A DNA stretch of 64,000 nt from Leifsonia sp. TF02-11. Its GTDB lineage: Bacteria > Actinomycetota > Actinomycetes > Actinomycetales > Microbacteriaceae. Made by a program: the position numbers and the translations under genes. The notes under the pieces are model-generated. The model worked only from the letters and a program-made list of their open reading frames with translations. It made no database searches and was not told where the DNA came from. The stretch covers positions 248,001 through 312,000 of the forward strand of contig NZ_JAGEKP010000007.1 of NCBI RefSeq assembly GCF_017565305.1, in the 5' to 3' direction. Position 1 is the stretch's first letter; each line of letters opens with the position of its first letter. Below, piece by piece: positions 18,333 through 25,916 of this stretch.

Positions 18333-18371
18333 TTGATACCTAGAACTCCCATGCCTAGAATCCCTAGGTAT
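18333..18371 (+). promoter_or_regulatory. Leaderless PadR promoter with CCTAG operator array
   Basis: TTGATA (18333-18338) and TAGAAT (18356-18361) are 17 bases apart, and the -10 ends eight bases before ATG 18370, so the transcript should start at or near the start codon. ATACCTAG (18336-18343) and CTAGGTAT (18364-18371) form an exact inverted repeat with a third CCTAG between, covering -35 to the start codon. Autorepression by PadR is the natural reading. Confidence 0.7.
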
Positions 18372-18693
18372 GGCCCACGATCGAATCAAGGGGAATCTCG
18401 ACCTGCTGCTGCTCGCCGCTCTCGCCGCCGGCCCGGCGCACGGGTACGAACTCACGGCGAGCATCCGGGAACGCAGCGACGGCGAGTTCGTCCTCGCCGA
18501 GGGCACCGTGTACCCGGCGCTGCACGGGCTCGAATCCCGCGGGCTGATCACGAGCTCGTGGGAGGTCGTCGGAGGCAGGCGCCGCCGGGTCTATGAGCTC
18601 AGCGGAGCCGGCCGGGAGGCGCGGGATCAGCAGGCCGCCGACTGGCAGCGTTTCGCCAGCGGCATGAACCGAGTGTTGGGAGCATCCGCATGA
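18370..18693 (+). CDS. PadR-family transcriptional regulator
   Basis: This 107-residue winged-helix protein of the short PadR-s2 type begins MAHDRIKGNLDLLLLAAL and contains AHGYELTASIRER and the wing GTVYPALHGLESRGLI. It is the first gene of an operon with two membrane-protein genes and overlaps the next by four bases. PadR regulators of this layout respond to membrane stress or antibiotics and repress their own operon. The ligand here is unknown. Confidence 0.92.
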   Translation: MAHDRIKGNLDLLLLAALAAGPAHGYELTASIRERSDGEFVLAEGTVYPALHGLESRGLITSSWEVVGGRRRRVYELSGAGREARDQQAADWQRFASGMNRVLGASA

Positions 18694-19472
18694 GCAGTGA
18701 CCGCATCGACGCCTACCTCGACGACATGCTCGACCGGCTGGAGGGCACCGCGGCCGAGCGCCGCAGAATGCTCGCCGAGGCCGAGACGCACCTGCGCGAC
18801 TCGGCCGACGCCTACCAGCGCGGCGGCCTGGACGCCGATGCCGCCCAGGCGGCGGCGATCGACGCCTTCGGCGACGCCCCTGCGATCGCGCGGGTGGCCA
18901 ACCGCCGCCGACCGGCCGAGCTGATCGCCGCCTGCGTCCGGGCCGCCGCGCAGCTCGCCGTCTACGGGTTCGCCGCGATCGGCCTGGCCACCCTCCTCGC
19001 CCGTGCGCTGGCGCTGGTGACCTCGACGCAGTGGGTCTACGGCGCACCCGCCGGTTACCGGTTCACCGCAGCGCAGTGCGCACACTGGCTCGCCGTCCAG
19101 CCGGGCGCGAGCGATTGCAGCACCGCGGCCGCGCTGGAGAGCTCCGACGACTCGTTCCTGTTCATCCTTGCCGCCGCGATCGTCGGGTTGGTCATCGCGG
19201 GCGTTCTCCTCGCCGCGATGCGGCTGGCCCGGCGGCGTCCGCTCGGCGCCCGTGCTCGCCTCCCGCGCAGCGTGGTCACCGCGATCGGGGCGACCGCGTT
19301 CCTCGGCGCCGGCCTCGCGCTGCTCGCCGCCGGAGCGACCCAGGGCGTCTCCCGCGTCGCGTGGGGGCAGGGCGTGCTCTACGCCGACGGAGTCGTGGCG
19401 CTGATCTTCGGCGTCGTCTTCCTCGTCCGGTTCCTGCTGACGATCCGTCCCGTGCGGACTCCCGCACCATGA
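18690..19472 (+). CDS. Membrane protein with PadR-linked permease-prefix (HAAS-like) domain
   Basis: This 260-residue protein has an alpha-helical N-terminal domain (residues 1-70, with RRRMLAEAETHLRDSADAY and AAAIDAFGDAPAIA), the prefix commonly found next to PadR regulators. Four or so transmembrane helices follow. It is translationally coupled to PadR (ATGA) and to the next gene. The family is thought to sense membrane state and signal through PadR; the mechanism is not established for this protein. Confidence 0.8.
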   Translation: MSSDRIDAYLDDMLDRLEGTAAERRRMLAEAETHLRDSADAYQRGGLDADAAQAAAIDAFGDAPAIARVANRRRPAELIAACVRAAAQLAVYGFAAIGLATLLARALALVTSTQWVYGAPAGYRFTAAQCAHWLAVQPGASDCSTAAALESSDDSFLFILAAAIVGLVIAGVLLAAMRLARRRPLGARARLPRSVVTAIGATAFLGAGLALLAAGATQGVSRVAWGQGVLYADGVVALIFGVVFLVRFLLTIRPVRTPAP

Positions 19473-19876
19473 GCAGGACGCTCACCGTCGTCGTCGGCGG
19501 CGTAGTCGGAATCGGCCTCGGCGCCCTCAGCGGGCAGATCCTGTTCGGCGGCTCCGCCTGGAACCTGATCGTCTGGGCGATCGTCGCGATCGCCATCGGC
19601 CTCCTCCCGACCGACCGGCTCACCGCTCTGCTGGCCTCCGGCGTCTACGGCTACCTCCTCTGCGCCGTCTTCCTCTACACGGCGAACACGGGCGGTGCGC
19701 CCGTGGCTCAACGCATCCTCTTCGCGCTCGCGCTCGCCGTGGTCGGTCCCGTCTGCTCCATCGCGCTCACACTGCTCGCGCGAGTCGTCTCCCGGCAGCT
19801 CCGCGGGCGACGCCGTGGTCGCCGGGACGAGCGCGCGGACGCGCTGCCGACGACGCGCACACCGAGCGACGAATAG
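19469..19876 (+). CDS. Small four-helix membrane protein of the PadR operon
   Basis: This 135-residue protein is mostly hydrophobic, with four predicted transmembrane helices and a very basic, arginine-rich cytoplasmic tail (RQLRGRRRGRRDER). No named family is recognised. ATG 19469 overlaps the previous stop by four bases, so it is the third, coupled gene of the PadR operon. A role with its membrane neighbour in envelope stress is inferred from context only. Confidence 0.75.
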   Translation: MSRTLTVVVGGVVGIGLGALSGQILFGGSAWNLIVWAIVAIAIGLLPTDRLTALLASGVYGYLLCAVFLYTANTGGAPVAQRILFALALAVVGPVCSIALTLLARVVSRQLRGRRRGRRDERADALPTTRTPSDE

Positions 19877-19904
19877 CGCAGGGCGCGACCACCGCCGCCG
19901 AGGA

Positions 19905-20297
19905 CTACGAGGATGCGACCGGCGGAGTGAGGAGCGCCGCGATCGCGAGCACGGCGACGACCGTGATGGCGACACCGGCGAGCACGACCAGCCAGACCCG
20001 CTGCCCGGCCGCGCGCGCAGCGAACCCGGCGCCGACGGCTGCGCCGATCAGAACGACGACCGAGATCAGGCTCCAGATGTCCGCCTTCCAGATCGCCTCG
20101 CCCGCGTTCAGCTCCGAGACGCTGCTGCTGTACGAGCCGGGCCAGCCGTAGTGGAGGGCGTGCTGCCATTCGCCGTAGCCCGACGCGGCCGGAACGACGA
20201 GCACCACGGCTGCGGCGAGGAAGATGAGTGCGGCTGCACGGGCACGGTTCCGTTCGGCGTTCGAGCGGGATCCGGCGGCGTCTGGAGTGCTGCTCAT
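19905..20297 (-). CDS. Hypothetical membrane protein
   Basis: This 130-residue protein has a helix at residues 21-40, a short outside segment with GYGEWQHALHYGWPGSYSSS, then two further helices to the C-terminus. A reading extending to 20351 exists, but the upstream residues are not membrane-like; ATG 20297 is preferred. I do not recognise a family. It is convergent with the PadR operon. Confidence 0.65.
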   Translation of the reverse strand: MSSTPDAAGSRSNAERNRARAAALIFLAAAVVLVVPAASGYGEWQHALHYGWPGSYSSSVSELNAGEAIWKADIWSLISVVVLIGAAVGAGFAARAAGQRVWLVVLAGVAITVVAVLAIAALLTPPVASS

Positions 20298-20377
20298 TCC
20301 TGCATCGTCGCACGGCGCGCATCGCGCGGACCAGTGGTGGTCGCCCCGCACACCATGACCGGTGGCCCGGACGCGGT

Positions 20378-20983
20378 CTATTTCTTGTCGGCGGAGTCGG
20401 CGGCGCCCTCCTCGGCTGTGCCCGCTGTCTTGAGGTCCGCCGCGGCGGCATCGTCGATGGCCTTCTCGACGATCCGGTCGGCCTTCTCGAGCGCCTTGCG
20501 GAACTTGATCTCCGCGGGGTCGGAGACGAGCGCGATGATGCCGGAGTGGCCGGGCTCGATCGCGTCCTCGAGCTCCTTCGCCAGCTCCTTCTTGTGGTGC
20601 CGCTCACGCAGCTTTCCGATGAGGCCGCCGCCAGCGCCGACCACGAGCGCGCTTCCGATGATCGACGGAGGGAACAAGACGCCGAGCACGGCCCCGCCGA
20701 CAGCGCCCCAGGCGGCGCCCTCGCGGGTGCTGTGGTCGGTGGCCTTCTGCACTTCGAGCTTGCCGTCCGCGCTCCGCCTGACGACGACGACCCCGTCGAT
20801 CTTGACGGTCGCTCCGTCTTCGACCTTCTTGAGTTCCTCGTACGCCTCCAGTGCGATGTCGGTGTCCGCGAAATCGGCGGCGATCAGCGTGTAGGCGCCG
20901 TTGCTGATGCCGGCCGCCGTCACGTCGACGGCCGTGTCCTCCCCGTCGGCTCCGTCTGCTGGAGTCGGTGTCGTATCGGTCAT
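20378..20983 (-). CDS. DUF1269-family protein
   Basis: This 201-residue protein matches the DUF1269 pattern: YTLIAADFADTDIALEAYEELKKV near residue 31, VVVVRRSADGKLEVQKATD, the glycine-rich hydrophobic hairpin GAAWGAVGGAVLGVLFPPS, and HSGIIALVSD. Such proteins are common in actinobacteria next to stress genes and are predicted to associate with the membrane through the glycine-rich hairpin. The function is unknown. Acidic N-terminal and charged C-terminal tails flank the domain. Confidence 0.85.
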   Translation of the reverse strand: MTDTTPTPADGADGEDTAVDVTAAGISNGAYTLIAADFADTDIALEAYEELKKVEDGATVKIDGVVVVRRSADGKLEVQKATDHSTREGAAWGAVGGAVLGVLFPPSIIGSALVVGAGGGLIGKLRERHHKKELAKELEDAIEPGHSGIIALVSDPAEIKFRKALEKADRIVEKAIDDAAAADLKTAGTAEEGAADSADKK

Positions 20984-21088
20984 GTCGAGTCTCCTTAGCC
21001 CTAGTGACTGCCGTTCGGGCGCGATTCTAGGAGCGGTCGTCGCTCGTGGCTATGCCCTTTCGAAGGAGTATCGGCACTCGGATACCGA

Positions 21089-21118
21089 AGGAGGCCGCCC
21101 CCGTAGGGACGGCCTCCT
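21089..21118 (-). terminator. Hairpin terminator downstream of the Hsp20 gene
   Basis: AGGAGGCCG (21089-21097) pairs with CGGCCTCCT (21110-21118), with one mismatch and three more pairs inside. It lies 83 bases past the Hsp20 stop and before the DUF1269 promoter region, so it most likely ends the Hsp20 transcript. No T-run is visible. Confidence 0.6.
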
Positions 21119-21200
21119 GTCGTGGTGGGCGAGCGAGGCGCGCCGCCCGCATCATGCGGTCCGGCCTGCACCGGCGTGGAGCCCGCTCGCCGGCCGCCGC

Positions 21201-21629
21201 TCAGGCGGTGACGGCCTTGTTGTGGTGCTCCGACGCCGATCCGACGCTGACCTTGCGCGGCTTCGCCTTCTCGGCGATCGGGATCAGGACGCTGAGCACG
21301 CCGTTGTCGTAGCTCGCGCTGATGCCCTCGGTGTCGACGTCGTCGCCGATCGTGAACTGGCGCAGGTAGCTGCCGAACGGCCGCTCCTGGAGCAGCCAAC
21401 GGCTGTTCTGGCGCTCTCCCGCCGACCGTTGCGCGCGGATGCTCAGCAGGTGGCCGTCGAGGTCGATGTCGATGGATCCGGGGTCGATGCCCGGGAGATC
21501 CGCGTTGAGCAGGTACTTGTCGCCCTCACGCGACAGATCCACCGGCATCATGCGCGGCTGGCGGCTGGTGTCGAAGACGCTCTGAGCGATCCTGTCCAGC
21601 TGGCTGAAAGGATCGAACGACATGGCCAT
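21201..21629 (-). CDS. Hsp20/alpha-crystallin small heat-shock protein
   Basis: This 142-residue protein begins MAMSFDPFSQLDRIAQ. The alpha-crystallin domain covers residues about 35-135, with PVDLSREGDKYLLNADLPGI, the conserved beta-sandwich segment and the closing SYDNGVLSVLIPIAE. These are ATP-independent holdase chaperones. AAAGGAG eight bases before ATG 21629 sets the start and rejects the longer reading from 21749. It lies 14 bases after a small gene on the same strand, and an HspR-like regulator is divergent from that pair. Confidence 0.93.
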   Translation of the reverse strand: MAMSFDPFSQLDRIAQSVFDTSRQPRMMPVDLSREGDKYLLNADLPGIDPGSIDIDLDGHLLSIRAQRSAGERQNSRWLLQERPFGSYLRQFTIGDDVDTEGISASYDNGVLSVLIPIAEKAKPRKVSVGSASEHHNKAVTA

Positions 21630-21643
21630 GGTGTGAACTCCTT

Positions 21644-21934
21644 TCATCGTGGTGTGCGGTTGCGCGTAGGTGCGTTCAGCGTGGGCGGGCAGCGCGCCAC
21701 CGCCCGGACGCGCCAGGCGGAGAGCCTCCGCTGCCGTCCCGGGCTCCACCGGCGCGGCCAGGTGGACACCGGGACGCGCGGTCCCGACGGTTGGGGACCG
21801 GAGACGCCGGTGCGAACGGGAGGCTCCAAGCGGGAGCGGGCGACGAGTGCGGCGAATTCAGCCTCCACCCAATCCGGGTCGGAGCAGATCAGGTCTGCGA
21901 ACCCTGCCGTGGCCGTCTCGATCGCCGTCTGCAT
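21644..21934 (-). CDS. Small hypothetical protein upstream of Hsp20
   Basis: This 96-residue protein has an N-terminus (MQTAIETATAGFADLICSDPDWVEAEFAALVARS) that looks folded, while the rest is an arginine- and proline-rich tail. Similar small actinobacterial proteins with a DLICSDxxWVxAEFxAL core occur as uncharacterised genes (recollection, not checked). GGGAGG seven bases before ATG 21934 supports the start. A TTG at 21961 is the longer alternative. It is probably co-transcribed with Hsp20. Confidence 0.55.
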   Translation of the reverse strand: MQTAIETATAGFADLICSDPDWVEAEFAALVARSRLEPPVRTGVSGPQPSGPRVPVSTWPRRWSPGRQRRLSAWRVRAVARCPPTLNAPTRNRTPR

Positions 21935-22006
21935 CTCGGAGCCTCCCATCCTGCTGACCAATGAGATTACCTACAGCGTCTGCTATAGATTTAATACACC
22001 CTGCGT

Positions 22007-22035
22007 TTGACAAAACTTCCGATTTACAGCAAACT
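22007..22035 (+). promoter_or_regulatory. Probable leaderless promoter of the HspR-like gene
   Basis: TTGACA (22007-22012) and CAAACT (22030-22035) are 17 bases apart in an AT-rich island, and the -10 ends six bases before ATG 22042. No good ribosome site precedes that ATG, so a leaderless transcript is likely. Confidence 0.5.
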
Positions 22036-22041
22036 TTGAGG

Positions 22042-22317
22042 ATGACCGACCGGTCGGGGAGTGTCCCGCTCTACAGCATCGCCGTTGCCGCGCAGCTGAC
22101 GGAGCTCCCGGCGGCGACGCTCCGTCTCTATGAGGAGAAGGGGCTGGTCACTCCCGCGCGCACGGAGGGCGGAACACGCCGCTACAGCGACGACGACATC
22201 GCCGCGATCCGCGAGGTGGCCGTGCTGCAGGGCGACGGGGTCAACCTCGCCGGCGTCGGCCGGGTGCTCGAACTGCGCGCCGAGAACGCCGAGCTCCGCC
22301 GTCGCCTCGACGGCTGA
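22042..22317 (+). CDS. MerR-family regulator, HspR-like
   Basis: This 91-residue protein consists of little more than the MerR winged helix-turn-helix (YSIAVAAQLTELPAATLRLYEEKGLVTPARTEGGTRRYSDDDI) and a short coiled tail (LELRAENAELRRRL). The size and lack of a metal or drug domain match HspR-type heat-shock repressors. Divergence from the Hsp20 unit strongly supports that role (inference). A longer reading from 21961 runs into the promoter and is rejected. Confidence 0.8.
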   Translation: MTDRSGSVPLYSIAVAAQLTELPAATLRLYEEKGLVTPARTEGGTRRYSDDDIAAIREVAVLQGDGVNLAGVGRVLELRAENAELRRRLDG

Positions 22318-22349
22318 CGGCTGACGGCTGACGACGACGCACGCCGACA

Positions 22350-23009
22350 TCAGGAGGCAAGGCTCGCGACCAGGTTCACGGAGGTGGCGATGATCACCGC
22401 GCCGAACAGGTACGACAGCAGCATGTGCCGCAGGATGGCGGCGCGAATCCGCTGGCTGGAGATGTCGGTGTCGGAGACCTGGAAGGTCATGCCGACGGTG
22501 AACGAGAGGTAGGCGAAGTCGAGGTAGCGCGGCGCCGTGTCCTCGTTGAAGTCGATCCCGTGCCGCCCGCTGCCCGGCTCGTTGTAGTACAGGACGGCAT
22601 AGCGGAGCGTGTAGATCGTGTGCACGAACAACCAGGACAGGGCGACGGAGGCGATGCCGAGCGCCGCGATGAGATCCTTCGCCGGTGGGGCGGCGTTCTT
22701 CGTCTGGCCCAAGAGCAGGGCGACCGCGGCGAGGCTGGCCACGGACGCGACGAGGAGCAGGGTGTCGCTGGTGGTCCGGGCGGGGTCCTCGGCGGAGGCG
22801 CGACGGTGCGTCTCCGCGCCTCCCATCCGAGAGATGGTGAGCCAGACCCACGCCAGGTAGACGGCGCATGCGACAGCCCACCCGACGGCCGCTGCATACG
22901 CCCACAGGCCGAGGGCGGCGGTCACGGCGGCGGCGGCCACCCCCGCGCCGATCATGGTCGCGGTCCGGATCCTCGACGTGTGGCGCGGGGTGCGCTGGTG
23001 TGCGGTCAC
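22350..23009 (-). CDS. DUF1345 membrane protein
   Basis: This 219-residue protein has five or so transmembrane helices. The DUF1345 hallmark around YLDFAYLSFTVGMTFQVSDTDIS is clear, preceded by SWLFVHTIYTLRYAVLYY. The function is unknown; some family members neighbour ion-channel genes. The start is uncertain: GTG 23009 begins a short basic lead (VTAHQRTPRHTSRIR), while an internal ATG at MIGAGV would drop that lead. Confidence 0.82.
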   Translation of the reverse strand: MTAHQRTPRHTSRIRTATMIGAGVAAAAVTAALGLWAYAAAVGWAVACAVYLAWVWLTISRMGGAETHRRASAEDPARTTSDTLLLVASVASLAAVALLLGQTKNAAPPAKDLIAALGIASVALSWLFVHTIYTLRYAVLYYNEPGSGRHGIDFNEDTAPRYLDFAYLSFTVGMTFQVSDTDISSQRIRAAILRHMLLSYLFGAVIIATSVNLVASLAS

Positions 23010-23106
23010 GATGGCAGACGTTTCCCTTCCGTGCGGATACGCGGTCCTGCGGCTCCTTCGAGATCGAATGCCCGCGGCAGCGCGAACGCAAGGGGTTGAC
23101 GGACGG

Positions 23107-24579
23107 TCAGAGCTCGCTGGGCAGCTCTCGAACGACGCGAACGGTTTCCAGTGACGGGTCGGCCGCATCCGGGATCACCATGCCGGCGGCCAGCCCGCTG
23201 CGCAGGTAGTCGACGACCTCGGAGACGATGACCTCGCCGGGGAGGATCGCCGGTATCCCTGGCGGGTACGGGGTGAGCTGCTCCGCACAGATCCGGCCGG
23301 CCGCGTCGGCTACCGGCACCGTCTCGACCGGACCGAAGAAGGTGTCCCGCGGGAGCCGGGCCTGTCGCGGGACGAAGGCCTCTCCGGAGGGGAAGGCGAC
23401 CATCGGCGGTGCCGCGAACCGCGCGGCCGCGTTCGGCAGCTGCCGGAGTGCCTCGAGCAGTCGTCCGGTCGTCGCCTCGTCGTCGGCCATGGACAGGGTG
23501 GCCTCCACGCGGCGATGGTCGCTGAGGCCCATGTCGATCCGGTGCTCCGCGCGCAGCCAGTCGGCGACCTGGTAGCCGGAGACACCGAGTGCGCCCACGT
23601 CGATCAGGACGTGGAGCGGATCGAGATCGTGGGACGCCTCCTCCGAGACGAGCTCGTCGCGCAGGACATGCACACCCTCGATCGATTCGATGTCGGCCCG
23701 AACGCGCTCGGTCAGCTCGAGGGTCCGGGAGAGCAGTTCGTGGCCGTGCTCGACCATCTGCCGGCGCCAACCGTCGATCGCGGCGTACAGCAGGACGTTG
23801 GAGCTGGTCGTGGCGAGCACATCCGCGCACTGCTTCAGCCGGACGGGATCGACCAGGCCGCCCTGCAGGTGGTAGACCGAGCCCTGTTCGAAGCCGATGC
23901 CCATCTTGTGGACGCTGACGACGCAGATGTCGGCTCCCGCATCCATAGCCCAGGTGGGCAGCGACTCGTGGAACGGTAGATGAGCTCCCCAGGCCTCGTC
24001 GACGATGAGCGGCTTGCCGCGGCTGTGGCAGATGCCGGCGATCGCCTCGAGGTCGGTGCAAGTGCCGTAGGGTGTCGGGCTCGTGACGAGCGCAGCCGAG
24101 GCGTCCGGGTAGCGCTGCCACATCCGCTCGACCGCGTCGGGCGACGGCGGGTGCGCCAGGTGGAGCTCCTCGTCGTAGCGGACCTCGATCCAGCGGGGCT
24201 GCAGGCCGGACAGCACCAGCCCGGCGACGACGGACTTGTGCACATCGCGGCCGATCAGGATGTCGCCTTCACCTCGGGTGACGGCGAGGATCGACGCCTT
24301 GACCGAGAGCGAACTGCCGCAGGTGGAGAAGAAGGCATGGTCGGCCCCGACGGCGTCGGCCATCAGCTCCTGAGCCTGCTGGAGGTATCCACCGGACGAC
24401 GTCCGGTCGTCCAGCCCGGCCGTGGCGAGGACGTCGAGAGCGAGCGCGCCGCCGATCACCTCGCGCACGCGGGGATCGGCGCCCCGGCCCTGTCGATGAC
24501 CGGGCGGGGTGAACCCGTAGCGATCGAGCCGCTGATACTCGGCGAGCGCGTCCAGGACAGGGGCGACGGAGTGATCCAT
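23107..24579 (-). CDS. Orn/Lys/Arg decarboxylase family PLP enzyme
   Basis: This 490-residue fold-type I PLP enzyme of the short Gram-positive SpeA/YaaO-like class has the expected motifs: FTPPGH at residues 23-28, STCGSS for the phosphate, DEAWGAH with the ring aspartate, and VSVHKMG with the Schiff-base lysine K225. It would decarboxylate arginine, lysine or ornithine to the diamine; the exact substrate is not readable. ATG 24579 is used, with AGGAG unusually close. It is divergent from the dehalogenase-like gene. Confidence 0.88.
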   Translation of the reverse strand: MDHSVAPVLDALAEYQRLDRYGFTPPGHRQGRGADPRVREVIGGALALDVLATAGLDDRTSSGGYLQQAQELMADAVGADHAFFSTCGSSLSVKASILAVTRGEGDILIGRDVHKSVVAGLVLSGLQPRWIEVRYDEELHLAHPPSPDAVERMWQRYPDASAALVTSPTPYGTCTDLEAIAGICHSRGKPLIVDEAWGAHLPFHESLPTWAMDAGADICVVSVHKMGIGFEQGSVYHLQGGLVDPVRLKQCADVLATTSSNVLLYAAIDGWRRQMVEHGHELLSRTLELTERVRADIESIEGVHVLRDELVSEEASHDLDPLHVLIDVGALGVSGYQVADWLRAEHRIDMGLSDHRRVEATLSMADDEATTGRLLEALRQLPNAAARFAAPPMVAFPSGEAFVPRQARLPRDTFFGPVETVPVADAAGRICAEQLTPYPPGIPAILPGEVIVSEVVDYLRSGLAAGMVIPDAADPSLETVRVVRELPSEL

Positions 24580-24638
24580 GACTCCTGCGTACACTCGACG
24601 CGCCGGGGCTGATAGCCCCGGGGAGTACCGTACGCAGC

Positions 24639-25520
24639 GTGTTCGAGGGATTCGTCGAGGAGGACATCGAGGTCGGCGGGGTGGTCGTCCATGTGCGGCA
24701 CGGCGGCGATGGCCCTCCGGTCGTCCTGCTGCACGGGCATCCGCGGACCGGCGCGACCTGGCACCGTGTCGCGCCGTCGCTGGTCTCGCGCGGCTATCGC
24801 GTGGTCGTCCCGGATCTGCGCGGCTACGGACAGTCGACGTCGCCCGACCCGGCGTCGGATCATGCGCAGGCGTCGAAGCGGGCGATGGCCGAGGACGTCC
24901 TCGCGCTGATGCGGGCGCTGGGGCACGATCGGTTCCTGCTGGTGGGACACGACCGCGGCAGCTATGCGGCGTTCCGGTTGGCGATGGACCATCCGGAATC
25001 GGTTCCCGCCGTGGCCCTGCTCGACTGCATCCCGATCGTGGAGCATCTGGAGCGGATCACGCCGGAGTTCGCGACCGCGTGGTACCACTGGTTCTTCTTC
25101 GCTCAGCCCGATCTCCCCGAGCGCGTGATCTCGGCCGATCCGGACGCCTGGTACGGCGGCGATCCGGATGTCATGGGAGCGGAGAACTACCAGGAGCGGC
25201 GCAGAGCCGTCCACGATCCCCGGGTGGTGCGGGCGATGCTGGAGGACTACCGAGCAGGGCTCGGCGTCGACAGGCGCGCCGAGGAGGCCGACCGCGAGGC
25301 CGGCCGCCGGCTGAGGATGCCGCTGCTGGTGCTGTGGTCGAGCCGAGACGATCTGGAGCGGCTGTTCGGCAGCCCTCTCGCGATCTGGCGCGACTGGGCC
25401 GTGACGGTCTCCGGCGGCCCGATCGACAGCGGGCACCACCTGGCCGAGGAGGCGGCAGAGGACCTCACGAACGCCCTGGACGAGTTCTTCGTTCGCGCGG
25501 GCCCCTGCCCTCCGCGGTGA
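24639..25520 (+). CDS. Alpha/beta hydrolase, haloacetate-dehalogenase-like
   Basis: This 293-residue protein has an HGHPRTG oxyanion loop at residues 32-38, and the nucleophile elbow GHDRGS places Asp105 where esterases have Ser. A closing histidine lies in DSGHHLAEE near residue 266. The segment WFFFAQPDLPERVISADPDAWY resembles fluoroacetate/haloacetate dehalogenases. Such enzymes hydrolyse the carbon-halogen bond of short haloacids; epoxide-hydrolase-like activity is the alternative. It starts with GTG and ends before a convergent small gene. Confidence 0.83.
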   Translation: MFEGFVEEDIEVGGVVVHVRHGGDGPPVVLLHGHPRTGATWHRVAPSLVSRGYRVVVPDLRGYGQSTSPDPASDHAQASKRAMAEDVLALMRALGHDRFLLVGHDRGSYAAFRLAMDHPESVPAVALLDCIPIVEHLERITPEFATAWYHWFFFAQPDLPERVISADPDAWYGGDPDVMGAENYQERRRAVHDPRVVRAMLEDYRAGLGVDRRAEEADREAGRRLRMPLLVLWSSRDDLERLFGSPLAIWRDWAVTVSGGPIDSGHHLAEEAAEDLTNALDEFFVRAGPCPPR

Positions 25521-25557
25521 TGCAGCGCGCCCGTCATGCGATCGCGCCTCCCGGTCA

Positions 25558-25812
25558 TCAGTGCGCGGCGTCTCGGGCGTCGTCGGCCACGATCGCGAGC
25601 GCCGCCGCGAGGCAGTCCGCCCGCCTGGTCTCGACGCGTCTGCCGCGGAGCAGCATCACCTCGAACCCGGCCGGGTCGCGCTCGATGTACGCGAGCGTGC
25701 CCGACGATCCAGCTGACGGGAAGCGGTCGGCGCAGACGCGCCACGTCCGGTCGCTCAGCGCGACGAAGTCCAGCCCGTCGGGGATCGGGGTTCCTTCGTA
25801 GGACAACAGCAT
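25558..25812 (-). CDS. Small hypothetical protein
   Basis: This 84-residue protein begins MLLSYEGTPIPDGLDFVALSDRTWRVCADRF and has a compact alternating pattern suggesting a small beta-rich fold. No family is recognised. AAGGGAG six bases before ATG 25812 is a strong ribosome site, which is the main evidence for the gene. It lies 104 bases downstream of the Nramp-type gene on the same strand and may share its transcript. Confidence 0.6.
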   Translation of the reverse strand: MLLSYEGTPIPDGLDFVALSDRTWRVCADRFPSAGSSGTLAYIERDPAGFEVMLLRGRRVETRRADCLAAALAIVADDARDAAH

Positions 25813-25916
25813 CGTGGACTCCCTTCGCGCGCTCACCGCCTCACCACTGAAGTCGCCCGATGCGTTGCGGGGGAGGGCTTGACACGGCGGGCTCTCCAGC
25901 GTGGGGAGCGCGGAAG

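Noticed and set aside
21961-22041. Longer start for the MerR/HspR-like gene
   Set aside because: The added residues come from the AT-rich promoter, which contains the TTGACA box.
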